From NCBI RefSeq assembly GCF_003065425.1, contig NZ_CP026949.1, forward strand, positions 62,001-126,000: DNA of 64,000 nucleotides. The letters are read 5' to 3'. The notes under the pieces were generated by a model. The model saw only the letters and a program-made list of their open reading frames with translations, was not told the DNA's origin and did no database searches. Below are positions 51,334 through 60,168 of this stretch, piece after piece. The position numbers and the translations under genes are program-made. This stretch comes from Mycetocola zhujimingii (GTDB taxonomy: Bacteria > Actinomycetota > Actinomycetes > Actinomycetales > Microbacteriaceae). Each line of letters opens with the position of its first letter. The first letter of the stretch is position 1.

Positions 51334-52511
51334 CCGATCTCGTTCTCGGCGCAACGCCGGCCGCAGCGTCCGGCGAGCCGCACATCACCGAGCCCGTCGC
51401 GTATGACGCAATTCTGCTCGCCGGTTTCGGCGGTCCTGAGGGACAGGACGACGTCATTCCGTTCCTGCGCAACGTCACCCGTGGCAGGGGCATCCCGGAG
51501 GAGCGGCTCGAAGAGGTCGCACACCACTACCGTCACTTCGGCGGGGTCAGCCCGATCAATGACCAGAACCGGCAGCTCAAGGCAGCACTCGAGGCCGAGC
51601 TGGCCTCTCGTGGCATCGACCTTCCCGTCCTCTGGGGCAACCGCAACTGGGACCCGTACCTGCGTGACGCGCTGGTTGAGGCGAACGACCGCGGCTTCAC
51701 CAAGCTCATCGCCATCGCGACGAGCGCGTATTCCTCGTACTCGAGCTGCAGGCAGTACCGCGAGGACTTCGCCATCGCGCTCGACGAGACGAGCCTGTTC
51801 GGGCACATCGCGATCGACAAGGTGCGCCAGTTCTTCGACCACCCCGGATTCGTGACGCCGTTCATCGACGGAGTACGCGACGGTCTCGTGCAGATCCAGA
51901 ACGACAACCCGGGCATCGACCTCGCCACAGAGGTCGAGATCCTCTTCTCCACACACTCGATTCCATCGACGGATGCCGCGAAGTCCGGTCCTGCCGAACG
52001 CGGCTTTGGCGAGGGTGGTGCCTACGCGGCCCAGCACAACGCTGTCGCCGAGGTCGTTGTCGAGTCGGTCAAGCGTGAGCTTGGCCTCGAGGCCGAGCTC
52101 GCCTGGCAGCTGGTCTACCAGTCCCGGTCCGGCCCGCCGAGCATGCCGTGGCTCGAGCCCGACATCAACGACACCATCGCAGAACTGCCGGCAAAGGGCA
52201 TCCGTGCGGTGATCATCGTTCCGCTCGGTTTCGTCAGCGACCACATGGAGGTCCTCTGGGACCTCGACAACGAGGCCACTGAATCCGCGCAGGAGGCGGG
52301 GCTGTACTCGGTGCGTGTTCCCACTCCTGGCACCCACAAGGCCTACGTCACAGGCCTCATCGACCTCGTGCTCGAGCGCCGCGACGGCGTGCCGGTTTCC
52401 GAGCGACCGGCGATGACCGACCTGGGCCCGTGGTACGACGTGTGTCGTCCCGGTTGCTGTGAAAACGCGAGGCTCGGCTTCAAGCCGGCGGTTGCAGGCC
52501 TCAAGCCGTGA
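51330..52511 (+). CDS. hemH: coproporphyrin ferrochelatase (CpfC)
   Basis: 393 residues. It opens with ILLAGFGGPEGQDDVIPFLR and contains HYRHFGGVSPINDQNR and the catalytic-His region LFSTHSIP; the sequence LAWQLVYQSRSGPPSMPWL is the actinobacterial version of the late conserved block. It inserts Fe2+ into coproporphyrin III. The C-terminal part contains CRPGCCENAR, cysteines that in actinobacterial ferrochelatases can hold a [2Fe-2S] cluster. It starts with GTG overlapping the hemQ stop and ends overlapping the hemC start. Confidence 0.95.
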   Translation: MTDLVLGATPAAASGEPHITEPVAYDAILLAGFGGPEGQDDVIPFLRNVTRGRGIPEERLEEVAHHYRHFGGVSPINDQNRQLKAALEAELASRGIDLPVLWGNRNWDPYLRDALVEANDRGFTKLIAIATSAYSSYSSCRQYREDFAIALDETSLFGHIAIDKVRQFFDHPGFVTPFIDGVRDGLVQIQNDNPGIDLATEVEILFSTHSIPSTDAAKSGPAERGFGEGGAYAAQHNAVAEVVVESVKRELGLEAELAWQLVYQSRSGPPSMPWLEPDINDTIAELPAKGIRAVIIVPLGFVSDHMEVLWDLDNEATESAQEAGLYSVRVPTPGTHKAYVTGLIDLVLERRDGVPVSERPAMTDLGPWYDVCRPGCCENARLGFKPAVAGLKP

Positions 52512-53491
52512 CTCTTCGCATTGGGACGCGCGGCAGCGCTCTCGCGCTTGCGCAGGCGGGCGACATCGCGCGGGAGATCACCGAGCGCACGGGAGTCGCG
52601 ACAGAGCTCGTGCCGGTAACGACGCACGGCGACGTGTCACGGGAGTCTCTCTCGAGCCTCGGCGGCACGGGAGTCTTTGCGTCCGCGCTGCGGGAGTTCC
52701 TGCTCGCGGGTAAGTGCGACCTGGTCGTGCACTCGATGAAGGACCTCCCGACCCAGAAATACGACGGGCTCCGGATTGGCGCGGTTCCGCCGCGCGCCGA
52801 TGCCAGGGACACCCTGTGTGCCCGTGACGGGCTCACTCTCGACACACTGCCTGAGGGCGCGCGGGTCGGAACTGGTTCGCCGCGGCGTGCGGCGCAGCTC
52901 GCCGCTCGCCGTCCGGACCTCGCGATCATCGACATCCGCGGCAACGTCGACACACGACTCGGTTTTGTCGCCTCTGGTGAGCTCGACGCTGTCGTGCTCG
53001 CCGCTGCCGGTCTCGGCCGGCTCGGCAGGACAGAGAAGGTTACCGAGTATTTCGATCTCGAGTCATGGCCGACGGCCCCCGCTCAGGGCGCCCTCGCGAT
53101 CGAGGTCCGCGACGAAGCACACGACGATGACCTCCTTGGCGCGCTTGAAGCCATTCACGATTCGTCAGCACAGGCAGCGGCCGTCGCCGAGCGCAGCATC
53201 CTGTTCCGGCTTGAAGCGGGTTGTGCAGCACCGATCGGCGCGCACGCGACAGTGAGCGAGAGCGCCATTACGTTGCTCGGTGCCGTCTATGCCCCGGACG
53301 GGTCCGGCCAGCTTGTCCTGACCGGTTCTGGGAAACTTGACGCCAGCCACGCGGCGACTGTCGGCGCCGACGATTTCTCCGGTCCCGCCCAATCGAGCAT
53401 CATTGAGACTGCCGAGTACGTCGGCAGCGCTCTTGCCGACGAGTTGCTGGCAGGGGGAGCAGCTCGACTTGCCCCCCTGAAGCAAGACTGA
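52508..53491 (+). CDS. hemC: porphobilinogen deaminase (hydroxymethylbilane synthase)
   Basis: 327 residues. RIGTRGSALALAQAGDIA is the family start, HSMKDLPT the active-site loop, VGTGSPRRAAQL the cofactor-binding segment, and Cys239 in EAGCAAPIG the attachment site of the dipyrromethane cofactor. It joins four porphobilinogen units to hydroxymethylbilane. It starts with GTG overlapping the hemH stop by 4 bp and is followed 7 bp later by hemD. Confidence 0.96.
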   Translation: MTLRIGTRGSALALAQAGDIAREITERTGVATELVPVTTHGDVSRESLSSLGGTGVFASALREFLLAGKCDLVVHSMKDLPTQKYDGLRIGAVPPRADARDTLCARDGLTLDTLPEGARVGTGSPRRAAQLAARRPDLAIIDIRGNVDTRLGFVASGELDAVVLAAAGLGRLGRTEKVTEYFDLESWPTAPAQGALAIEVRDEAHDDDLLGALEAIHDSSAQAAAVAERSILFRLEAGCAAPIGAHATVSESAITLLGAVYAPDGSGQLVLTGSGKLDASHAATVGADDFSGPAQSSIIETAEYVGSALADELLAGGAARLAPLKQD

Positions 53492-53498
53492 GGACCCG

Positions 53499-54293
53499 AT
53501 GAAGCCTGCAGCACAGATCACGAAACCCCTGAAGGGGTGGCGCATTCTCGTCCCACGCGGAGGTCCGTGGGGAGACAGTGTCGCGGCCGACCTGCGCGCC
53601 CGCGGCGCAACACCGGTTGTCGCGCCCATGATCAACTTCGCGCCGACCGAGGACCCCGATAACCTCACGCGGGCACTTGCGGCTCTCGCGAATGGTGAGT
53701 TCGACTGGCTCACGGTAACGAGCGCCACGACGGTTGACGTGATGTACTCGCAGGGCGTGAAGATTCCCGAGCGCACGCGTGTTGCCGCTGTCGGCGAGAC
53801 AACCGCCGCGGCGCTCCAGGCCGTTGGGTATCGCGTCGACCTTGTTCCGGCCAAGGACAACTCCGCGCGCGGAATGGTCACCGAGCTCATGCAGCTCGAA
53901 CCGAAACCCAAGCGCTTCCTCACCCTTCGATCGGAGATCGCGAAACCGCTGCTCAGCGAGGGGCTCGCCGCAGCGGGGCACGACGTGCAGTCCGTCGTCG
54001 CGTACCGCACCATCGGTGAACCCGTCGCCGAGAACGTGATCGCCGACGTCAGGTCCGGGCGCATCAACGCGATCCTCGTCACGAGTGGTTCGGTAGCCGA
54101 GCAGGTCGTCCGACAGTTCGGTGACCTGCCGGAGTCAACGCTTGTGGCCGCGATCGGGCCGCGAACCGCGAAGGATGCCACGAGCTACGGACTGACTGTC
54201 GACATCGTCTCCGGGCACCAGACGGTGTCAGCACTCCTCGACTCGATTGTCGCAACGGTCGAAGCAGCTCAGCCGCAGGACACCGACTACTAG
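53499..54293 (+). CDS. hemD: uroporphyrinogen III synthase
   Basis: 264 residues in two Rossmann-like halves. The sequence is weakly conserved as in all HemD proteins, but [13 protein letters not shown] and [13 protein letters not shown] with [12 protein letters not shown] are characteristic. It closes hydroxymethylbilane to uroporphyrinogen III. It lies 7 bp after hemC; there is no fusion with HemC or a methyltransferase. A hairpin and a new promoter-like sequence separate it from hemB. Confidence 0.92.
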   Translation: MKPAAQITKPLKGWRILVPRGGPWGDSVAADLRARGATPVVAPMINFAPTEDPDNLTRALAALANGEFDWLTVTSATTVDVMYSQGVKIPERTRVAAVGETTAAALQAVGYRVDLVPAKDNSARGMVTELMQLEPKPKRFLTLRSEIAKPLLSEGLAAAGHDVQSVVAYRTIGEPVAENVIADVRSGRINAILVTSGSVAEQVVRQFGDLPESTLVAAIGPRTAKDATSYGLTVDIVSGHQTVSALLDSIVATVEAAQPQDTDY

Positions 54294-54310
54294 GAGCGCG
54301 TTTTCTCTGG

Positions 54311-54359
54311 CGGGTGCGCGTCTGCACCCGGCGAGGTCCCAGCCTCGAAAGCGTAGGCT
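54311..54359 (+). promoter_or_regulatory. hairpin and -10 box before hemB
   Basis: CGGGTGC-GCGTCT-GCACCCG (54311-54330) forms a 7-bp stem just after hemD, and TAGGCT (54354-54359) lies 7 bases before the hemB GTG. This suggests partial termination after hemD and a separate leaderless start for hemB-hemL. Confidence 0.5.
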
Positions 54360-54366
54360 GAACTGT

Positions 54367-55341
54367 GTGAATGCTCCCGTAATCCGCCCCCGCAGACTTC
54401 GTTCAACCCCGGCAATGCGCCGCCTCGTTTCCGAGACGCGAGTGCACCCAGCCGAACTCATTCTTCCGCTCTTCGTTCGTGAGGGCGCGACCGAGCCGGC
54501 CCCCATCGGCTCGATGCCCGGCGTGATGCACCACACCCTCGACTCGCTGAAGCGGGCCGCAACCGAGGCCGCCGATGCCGGCGTCGGCGGGGTCATGCTC
54601 TTCGGGGTTCCGCTCACGCGGGACGCCACAGGCTCGCAGGCATCCTCGCCCGACGGCATCCTCAATCTCGCCACCGAAGCCCTCGTCGCCGAGGTGGGTG
54701 ACGCGATTGTCGTGCAGACCGACCTGTGCCTCGACGAGTTCACCGACCACGGACACTGCGGTGTGCTCGACTCCCGCGGCGCTGTCGACAACGACGCGAC
54801 CCTCGAGCGGTACATCGACATGGCACTGTCTCAGGCACACGCCGGTTCTGCCATGCTCGGTCTGTCCGGCATGATGGACGGCCAGGTCGACGCTGTGCGC
54901 GCCGCCCTCGACGAGGAAGGTTTCGTCGAGACCGCGATCCTCGCCTACTCCGCGAAGTACGCCTCTGCCTTCTATGGACCGTTCCGTGAGGCCGTGGATT
55001 CGCAGCTCACCGGCGACCGCCGCAGCTACCAGCTCGACCCGGGCAACCGGCGCGAGGGCATGCGCGAAGCGACCCTCGACATGTCTGAGGGTGCTGACGT
55101 CGTCATGGTGAAGCCGGCGATGAGCTACCTCGACGTGCTCGCGGATGTCGCCGCGATGAGCGACATTCCGGTCTGGGCATACCAGGTCTCCGGTGAATAC
55201 GCGATGATCGAGGCCGCCGCCGCAAACGGATGGATCGACCGTCGTCGGGCAATCGAGGAATCCCTCGTCAGCATCCGCCGTGCCGGTGCCGACGCCGTTC
55301 TCACCTACTGGGCGACCGAGGTTGCAGGGTGGCTCAAGTGA
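54367..55341 (+). CDS. hemB: delta-aminolevulinic acid dehydratase (porphobilinogen synthase)
   Basis: 324 residues. The two Schiff-base lysines are Lys197 ([14 protein letters not shown]) and Lys249 ([11 protein letters not shown]). The metal site reads [12 protein letters not shown], with Asp in place of the middle cysteine of the E. coli enzyme, so metal preference may differ from the classic three-cysteine zinc type. It condenses two aminolevulinate molecules to porphobilinogen. The GTG at 54367 is chosen from the TAGGCT box and the usual start [15 protein letters not shown]; its stop overlaps the hemL start. Confidence 0.96.
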   Translation: MNAPVIRPRRLRSTPAMRRLVSETRVHPAELILPLFVREGATEPAPIGSMPGVMHHTLDSLKRAATEAADAGVGGVMLFGVPLTRDATGSQASSPDGILNLATEALVAEVGDAIVVQTDLCLDEFTDHGHCGVLDSRGAVDNDATLERYIDMALSQAHAGSAMLGLSGMMDGQVDAVRAALDEEGFVETAILAYSAKYASAFYGPFREAVDSQLTGDRRSYQLDPGNRREGMREATLDMSEGADVVMVKPAMSYLDVLADVAAMSDIPVWAYQVSGEYAMIEAAAANGWIDRRRAIEESLVSIRRAGADAVLTYWATEVAGWLK

Positions 55342-56657
55342 ACAACGACGAACTCTTCGCGCGCGCCAAAGAGTCCATTCCCGGCGGTGTGAACTCGCCG
55401 GTTCGCGCCTTCGGGTCGGTCGGTGGAACGCCGCGATTCCTGGTAAAGGCGTCAGGCGCCTACGTGACGGATGCCGATGGCGCCGAATACGTGGACCTCG
55501 TCGGTTCATGGGGTCCCGCCATCCTGGGGCACGCCCAGCCCGACGTGGTGCGCGCCGTTCAGGACGCTGCCGCCCTCGGACTCTCGTTCGGCGCGTCGAC
55601 TCCCGCCGAGACCGAGCTTGCCGAACTCGTGAAGTCGCGGGTCGTCGCTGGCGGAATCGCCCCGATCGAGAAGCTGCGACTCGTGTCGACGGGCACCGAG
55701 GCCACCATGACGGCCATCCGGCTCGCCCGCGGCTACACCGGGCGCGACCTGCTCGTGAAGTTCGCCGGCCACTACCACGGTCACTCCGACGGCCTGCTCG
55801 CCCAGGCCGGGTCCGGCCTCGCAACGCTCGCGCTCCCCGGTTCTGCCGGTGTCACCGAGGCGACCGCGGGGCAGACTCTCGTGCTGCCGTACAACGACCT
55901 CGACGCTCTCAGGGTCGTCTTCGAGGAACGCGGCGACCAGATCGCCGCCGTCATCACGGAATCGGCCGCCGCGAACATGGGGGTGCTCGCACCGCTTCCC
56001 GGCTTCAACGCCGCACTCGTCGACCTCGCACACCAGTACGGCGCGCTCGTCATCCTCGATGAGGTGCTGACCGGTTTCCGCGTAAGCGCCGCCGGCTACT
56101 GGGGACTCTCGGTGGCCGACGGCCCCGCTTACCAGCCCGACCTCTTCACCTTCGGCAAGGTCATCGGTGGCGGGATGCCGCTCGCCGCCCTCGGCGGGCG
56201 CGCCGAGATCATGGACTACCTCGCCCCTGCAGGGCCGGTCTACCAGGCCGGCACGCTGTCGGGGAACCCGGTCGCTGTCGCCGCAGGAATTGCGACCCTC
56301 GAGCGCGCGACGCCCGACGTGTATGCGCGCCTTGACGCAGCATCCGCGACCCTCTCGAATGCTGTCTCCGATGCGTTCACACGCGAGGGCGTCGCCCACG
56401 TTGTGCAGCGCGCAGGCAACCTGTTCAGTTTCGTCTTCGCCGACGATGCACCGCTCAACTATGTCGATGTGCAGGCGCAGGAGGCGTGGCGCTACGCGCC
56501 GTTCTTCCACGCCATGCTCGACGGCGGGGTCTCGTTGCCGCCGAGCGTGTTCGAGGCGTGGTTCGTCTCCGCCGTGCACGATGACGCGGTACTCGGGCGC
56601 ATTATCGAGGCGCTTCCCGCCGCGGCGCGCGCCGCAGCGGCCGCGAAACCTGTCTGA
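55338..56657 (+). CDS. hemL: glutamate-1-semialdehyde 2,1-aminomutase
   Basis: 439 residues. It starts [20 protein letters not shown], carries [20 protein letters not shown], and has the PLP-binding Lys274 in [18 protein letters not shown]. It turns the HemA product into 5-aminolevulinate. It starts with GTG overlapping the hemB stop by 4 bp and is the last gene of the heme block. The Ala-rich C-terminus is typical of this group. Confidence 0.96.
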   Translation: MNNDELFARAKESIPGGVNSPVRAFGSVGGTPRFLVKASGAYVTDADGAEYVDLVGSWGPAILGHAQPDVVRAVQDAAALGLSFGASTPAETELAELVKSRVVAGGIAPIEKLRLVSTGTEATMTAIRLARGYTGRDLLVKFAGHYHGHSDGLLAQAGSGLATLALPGSAGVTEATAGQTLVLPYNDLDALRVVFEERGDQIAAVITESAAANMGVLAPLPGFNAALVDLAHQYGALVILDEVLTGFRVSAAGYWGLSVADGPAYQPDLFTFGKVIGGGMPLAALGGRAEIMDYLAPAGPVYQAGTLSGNPVAVAAGIATLERATPDVYARLDAASATLSNAVSDAFTREGVAHVVQRAGNLFSFVFADDAPLNYVDVQAQEAWRYAPFFHAMLDGGVSLPPSVFEAWFVSAVHDDAVLGRIIEALPAAARAAAAAKPV

Positions 56658-56674
56658 TCAGTTACCCCCAGTTA

Positions 56675-56695
56675 GAGCGGGCCTCGGCTCGTTTT
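56675..56695 (+). terminator. weak terminator of the heme block
   Basis: GAGC ... GCTC with a GC-rich interior followed by GTTTTT, 17 bp after the hemL stop. The stem is short, but the T-run is rare in this GC-rich sequence. Confidence 0.5.
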
Positions 56696-56807
56696 TCTGC
56701 GGCAGTCCGCCGATCGATGCAGTGAGCGGCCCGCCCACAACCCCGCTGTTACCTCTTTGTGAGGTTTCACCACCCGAATTCGCCACCCCTACCGGCAGAC
56801 TGGAAAC

Positions 56808-57533
56808 ATGGCTCGTCTTCACCTTCACCCTGACCGACTTGAGATCGCACTGTCGACGGCTGAGAAGACGCTCGCGCTACGCAAAGACAACATCGTCATC
56901 CCGCGCTCGGCCATTCGCTCGGCGACGCTGACCGACGATCCATGGATCTGGGTCCGCGGCATCCGTGCTCCAGGAGCTGCCATTCCGCTTACTCTTGCCG
57001 TCGGTCAGTGGAAGTTCCACGGCGGTAAGGACTTCCTCGTGCTCAAGGGCACGAAGCCTTCCGTCGTGATCGACATCGCCGACGAGGAGTTCTCGCGCGT
57101 CATCATTACGACGAAGCACGGGCTCGAGTTGGTGGCCAAGCTCCAGGACGACGTGAAGCCGGCCAAGAAGCAGCCGAGAGCTCGCAAGGCGACGCCGCAA
57201 GTGACCCCGAAGCCGAAGCGGGCTGCGAAACTGGCGACGGATGCTCCGGCACCAGCGAGCGAGGGCGTCTCACCGGTTGAGACGGCAGCATCCGCTGTCG
57301 ACGCATCGGGTGCTGAGGCATCCGTCACTCCGGCGAAGGCTGCCGCAGCAAGGAAGCCGGCCGCATCGGCCCGCAAGACCCCTGCCGCGCCCCGGAAAAC
57401 GGCCAGCCGCAGGAAGACCGCGGAGGCAGTGACCCCCGCAAAAGCAGCGGCTGAGGCGGTTGAGCAGCAGGCGGAGGCGAGTGATCGACCCGAGTCCTCC
57501 GAACCACCCACCGAAACGGCCGCGACCAACTAA
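56808..57533 (+). CDS. protein with PH-like head and histone-H1-like tail
   Basis: 241 residues; not recognised as a named protein. The first 120 residues look like a small beta domain (LRKDNIVIPRSAIRSATLTD, FHGGKDFLVLKG, VVIDIADEEFSRVIITTKHG) resembling bacterial PH-like domains. The rest is low complexity, rich in Lys-Ala-Pro (RKPAASARKTPAAPRKTASR), like histone H1 or mycobacterial HupB tails, then an acidic end. The tail could bind DNA or polyphosphate. CAGACT lies 6 bases before the ATG. There is no membrane helix. Confidence 0.7.
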   Translation: MARLHLHPDRLEIALSTAEKTLALRKDNIVIPRSAIRSATLTDDPWIWVRGIRAPGAAIPLTLAVGQWKFHGGKDFLVLKGTKPSVVIDIADEEFSRVIITTKHGLELVAKLQDDVKPAKKQPRARKATPQVTPKPKRAAKLATDAPAPASEGVSPVETAASAVDASGAEASVTPAKAAAARKPAASARKTPAAPRKTASRRKTAEAVTPAKAAAEAVEQQAEASDRPESSEPPTETAATN

Positions 57534-57599
57534 CGCGCGGGGTGCCGCGGACGACAGCCGTCCCGCTCTCGCTGAGCTACCGCACGCCGTTCGAACTGA

Positions 57600-58610
57600 C
57601 TAAGCGCGTACGTCGACGACAGTGCGCCCGGAGAGCTGGCCGTCGAGGATCGCGACGGCCGCAGCCTGTGCCTGGTCGAGGGGGATCTCGGTGGTCAGCC
57701 CGTCGAGGAGCTCCGGGTCGAGGTCGGTGGCGAGTCGCGACCACGCTTCCTCGCGCAGGGGGAGCGGCGCGTCGACCGAGTTGATGCCGGCGAGCGTTAC
57801 CCCGCGCAGGATGAACGGAACCACCGTCCCGGGCAGGTCAATGCCCTGCGCCATGCCGCTCGCCGCCGCGATACCGCCGTAGTTGAGTCGCGCGATCGCA
57901 TTGACGAGGGTGTGGCTTCCGACGGGGTCGACGATCGCCGCGTAGGTCTGCGACTGCAGTGGTTTGCCCGGCTCGCTCAACTCGGCGCGGTCGATCACCG
58001 TTGCTGCACCGAGGCGGCGGAGGAAGTCGCCTTTACTGTCGACCCGTCCTGTCGAGGCGACAACGTCGAAGCCGAGCCGTGACAACAGGGCGACGGCGAT
58101 CGACCCGACCCCTCCGGCTGCCCCGGTGACGAGCACCGGCCCGTCCGCTGGAGTCACACCGTGCCGTTCGACCGCGAGCACCGAGAGCATCGCCGTGAAC
58201 CCCGCTGTGCCGATCGCCGCGGCTCGCCGGGCCCCGAGCGAATCGGGAACGCGAACCAGTGACGCGCTGTCGACCCTCGCCCGTTCGGCGAGGCCGCCGT
58301 GGTGCGTCTCGCCGAGGCCGGCACCGTTCAGCAGCACTTCATCGCCCACAGAGAACCGGTCGCTCTCACTCGCGGTCACCGTTCCCACGACGTCGATTCC
58401 GGCAACGAGCGGCCAGGTCCGAACCACTCCGGGCCTGCCAAGAAGGGCGAGGCCGTCCTTGTAGTTGATGCTCGACCACGACACATCGAGGGTGACGTCG
58501 CCCGGCATCAGGTCAGTGTCGGTGAGCTCTGAAACGGATGCTGTTTGCGAAGCAGTGCCGGAAGCATCCGAGTGCTTCTCGACCAGCCAGGCGCGGAACG
58601 TCGTTGTCAT
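57600..58610 (-). CDS. YhdH/YhfP-type quinone oxidoreductase (acrylyl-CoA reductase-like)
   Basis: 336 residues. WSSINYKDGLALLGRPGVVR is the signature start of the YhdH/AcuI branch of the MDR superfamily. The nucleotide motif is VTGAAGGVGSIAVALLSRLG, and no structural zinc cysteines are present. It should use NADPH to reduce an activated double bond such as acryloyl-CoA or a quinone. TAGGCT (58618-58623) lies 7 bases before the ATG at 58610. It is convergent with the H1-tail gene and divergent from an MFS gene. Confidence 0.9.
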   Translation of the reverse strand: MTTTFRAWLVEKHSDASGTASQTASVSELTDTDLMPGDVTLDVSWSSINYKDGLALLGRPGVVRTWPLVAGIDVVGTVTASESDRFSVGDEVLLNGAGLGETHHGGLAERARVDSASLVRVPDSLGARRAAAIGTAGFTAMLSVLAVERHGVTPADGPVLVTGAAGGVGSIAVALLSRLGFDVVASTGRVDSKGDFLRRLGAATVIDRAELSEPGKPLQSQTYAAIVDPVGSHTLVNAIARLNYGGIAAASGMAQGIDLPGTVVPFILRGVTLAGINSVDAPLPLREEAWSRLATDLDPELLDGLTTEIPLDQAQAAAVAILDGQLSGRTVVDVRA

Positions 58611-58693
58611 GCGTCCAAGCCTAGAGCGCGAGCGCCCGGCGCTGGTGGGTTTGCCCTCACCGGCAGACGATGGCCGTCGTGCAGAATGGGACG

Positions 58694-60094
58694 ATGACCC
58701 GATCGGCGACGCTCAACAGGCCCCTCGCTCTTCTCGTCGCCGTGACGTTCTTCATGGAAAACCTCGACGGCACCATCATTCAGACCGCCGCTCCGGCCAT
58801 GGCCATCGATCTCGGTGTTCGCGCCGTCGACATCAACATCGCCATGACGGCGTACCTGCTTACCCTCGCCGTCGGCATCCCGGTCAGCGGCTGGCTGGCC
58901 GATCGATTCGGGACGCGACGCATCTTCCTGCTCGCGATCGTCGTTTTCACTCTCGCTTCGGTGCTGTGTGCACTGAGCACGACCCTGCCCATGCTCGTCG
59001 CCATGCGGGTGTTGCAGGCCGTGGGCGGCGCGATGATGGTGCCGGTCGGCCGCCTCGCCGTGCTGCGCAGTGTCGAGAAGCGAGACCTGCTGGATGCCAT
59101 GGCGTACCTCACCTGGCCTGCACTGCTGGCACCGGTGCTCGCGCCCGTCATCGGCGGGGTTCTCTCCGACACCGTCGGGTGGCACTGGATCTTCCTGATC
59201 AACGTCCCGATCGGCATCGTGGCGTTCGTGGCGGCACTGAAGCTCGTGCCCGCCACAGAGCCGACCGGGCGGAATCCGCTGGACTGGGCAGGGTTCGCCC
59301 TCGTCGGTGTTGCGCTTGCCGCGCTGGTGCTCGGTATGGAGCAGCTCGGGGCGAGCCGGACCGAGTGGCTCTGGGCGGCGGGGCTGCTCGTTCTCGCTGT
59401 CGTCGCCGGAATCACTGTGCTCGTTCGGCTTCGTCGGGCGGCGCATCCCCTGCTGGATCTGTCGGCGCTCCGAATCGCGACCTTCCGGGTCGGTAACGTC
59501 GGCGGTAACCTCTACCGGCTGCTCATCGGCGCCGCGCCGTTTCTCTTCGTGCTGCTCTTCCAGTCAGGGTTCGGGTGGAGCGCCTCCCAGGCCGGCCTTC
59601 TGGTGATGGCCGTCTTCGTGGGCAACGTCGTGATCAAGCCGGCGACGAGTCCGCTCATTCGCCGGTTCGGGTTCCGGACGGTGATCATCTCGAGCAACCT
59701 GTGTGGCGCGGTCGTCTTCGGGCTGTGCGCATTTATTCAGCCGTCGACGCCGGTCGTTCTCATTGCCGCGCTGCTTTTCGCGAGTGGGGTGTTCCGGTCG
59801 ATCGGTTTCAGCGGGTACAACTCGGTGCAGTTCGCCGACGTGCCCGCAGCGCTCACCTCGGGAGCGAACACCCTCGCGTCAACGCTGCAGCAGGTGGCCG
59901 TTGGGCTCGGTATCGCGGTCGCGGCGCTCACCGTGCGTGCGACGACCGCCGGCGCTGCCTTGATCGACGCCGGTGCTGTTGGGCTGGGCTATCGGTGGGC
60001 TTTTGCGGTGCTCGCCGTCCTGCTGCTCGTTCCGGCCGTCGAGGCGTGGCGGATGTCGGCCTCCGCCGGTGCCGAGGTGGCGGCCCGGCGGTAG
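58694..60094 (+). CDS. DHA2-family MFS exporter
   Basis: 466 residues with about fourteen helices. Motifs: VTFFMENLDGTIIQTAAPAM, SGWLADRFGTRR (motif A) and LAPVLAPVIGGVLSDTVGW (motif C). It is similar to YebQ/HsrA-like multidrug exporters; the substrate is unknown. The ATG at 58694 is preferred; an upstream ATG eight codons earlier adds an unconserved stretch. It is followed 74 bp later by a second MFS gene. Confidence 0.88.
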   Translation: MTRSATLNRPLALLVAVTFFMENLDGTIIQTAAPAMAIDLGVRAVDINIAMTAYLLTLAVGIPVSGWLADRFGTRRIFLLAIVVFTLASVLCALSTTLPMLVAMRVLQAVGGAMMVPVGRLAVLRSVEKRDLLDAMAYLTWPALLAPVLAPVIGGVLSDTVGWHWIFLINVPIGIVAFVAALKLVPATEPTGRNPLDWAGFALVGVALAALVLGMEQLGASRTEWLWAAGLLVLAVVAGITVLVRLRRAAHPLLDLSALRIATFRVGNVGGNLYRLLIGAAPFLFVLLFQSGFGWSASQAGLLVMAVFVGNVVIKPATSPLIRRFGFRTVIISSNLCGAVVFGLCAFIQPSTPVVLIAALLFASGVFRSIGFSGYNSVQFADVPAALTSGANTLASTLQQVAVGLGIAVAALTVRATTAGAALIDAGAVGLGYRWAFAVLAVLLLVPAVEAWRMSASAGAEVAARR

Positions 60095-60168
60095 CGCTTC
60101 GGTTCGCGGCCGGCCGGAGCAGAACGGCGGTTGTGGGGTTGCGAGGTCGTGAGCAGAATAGGGAAGCC

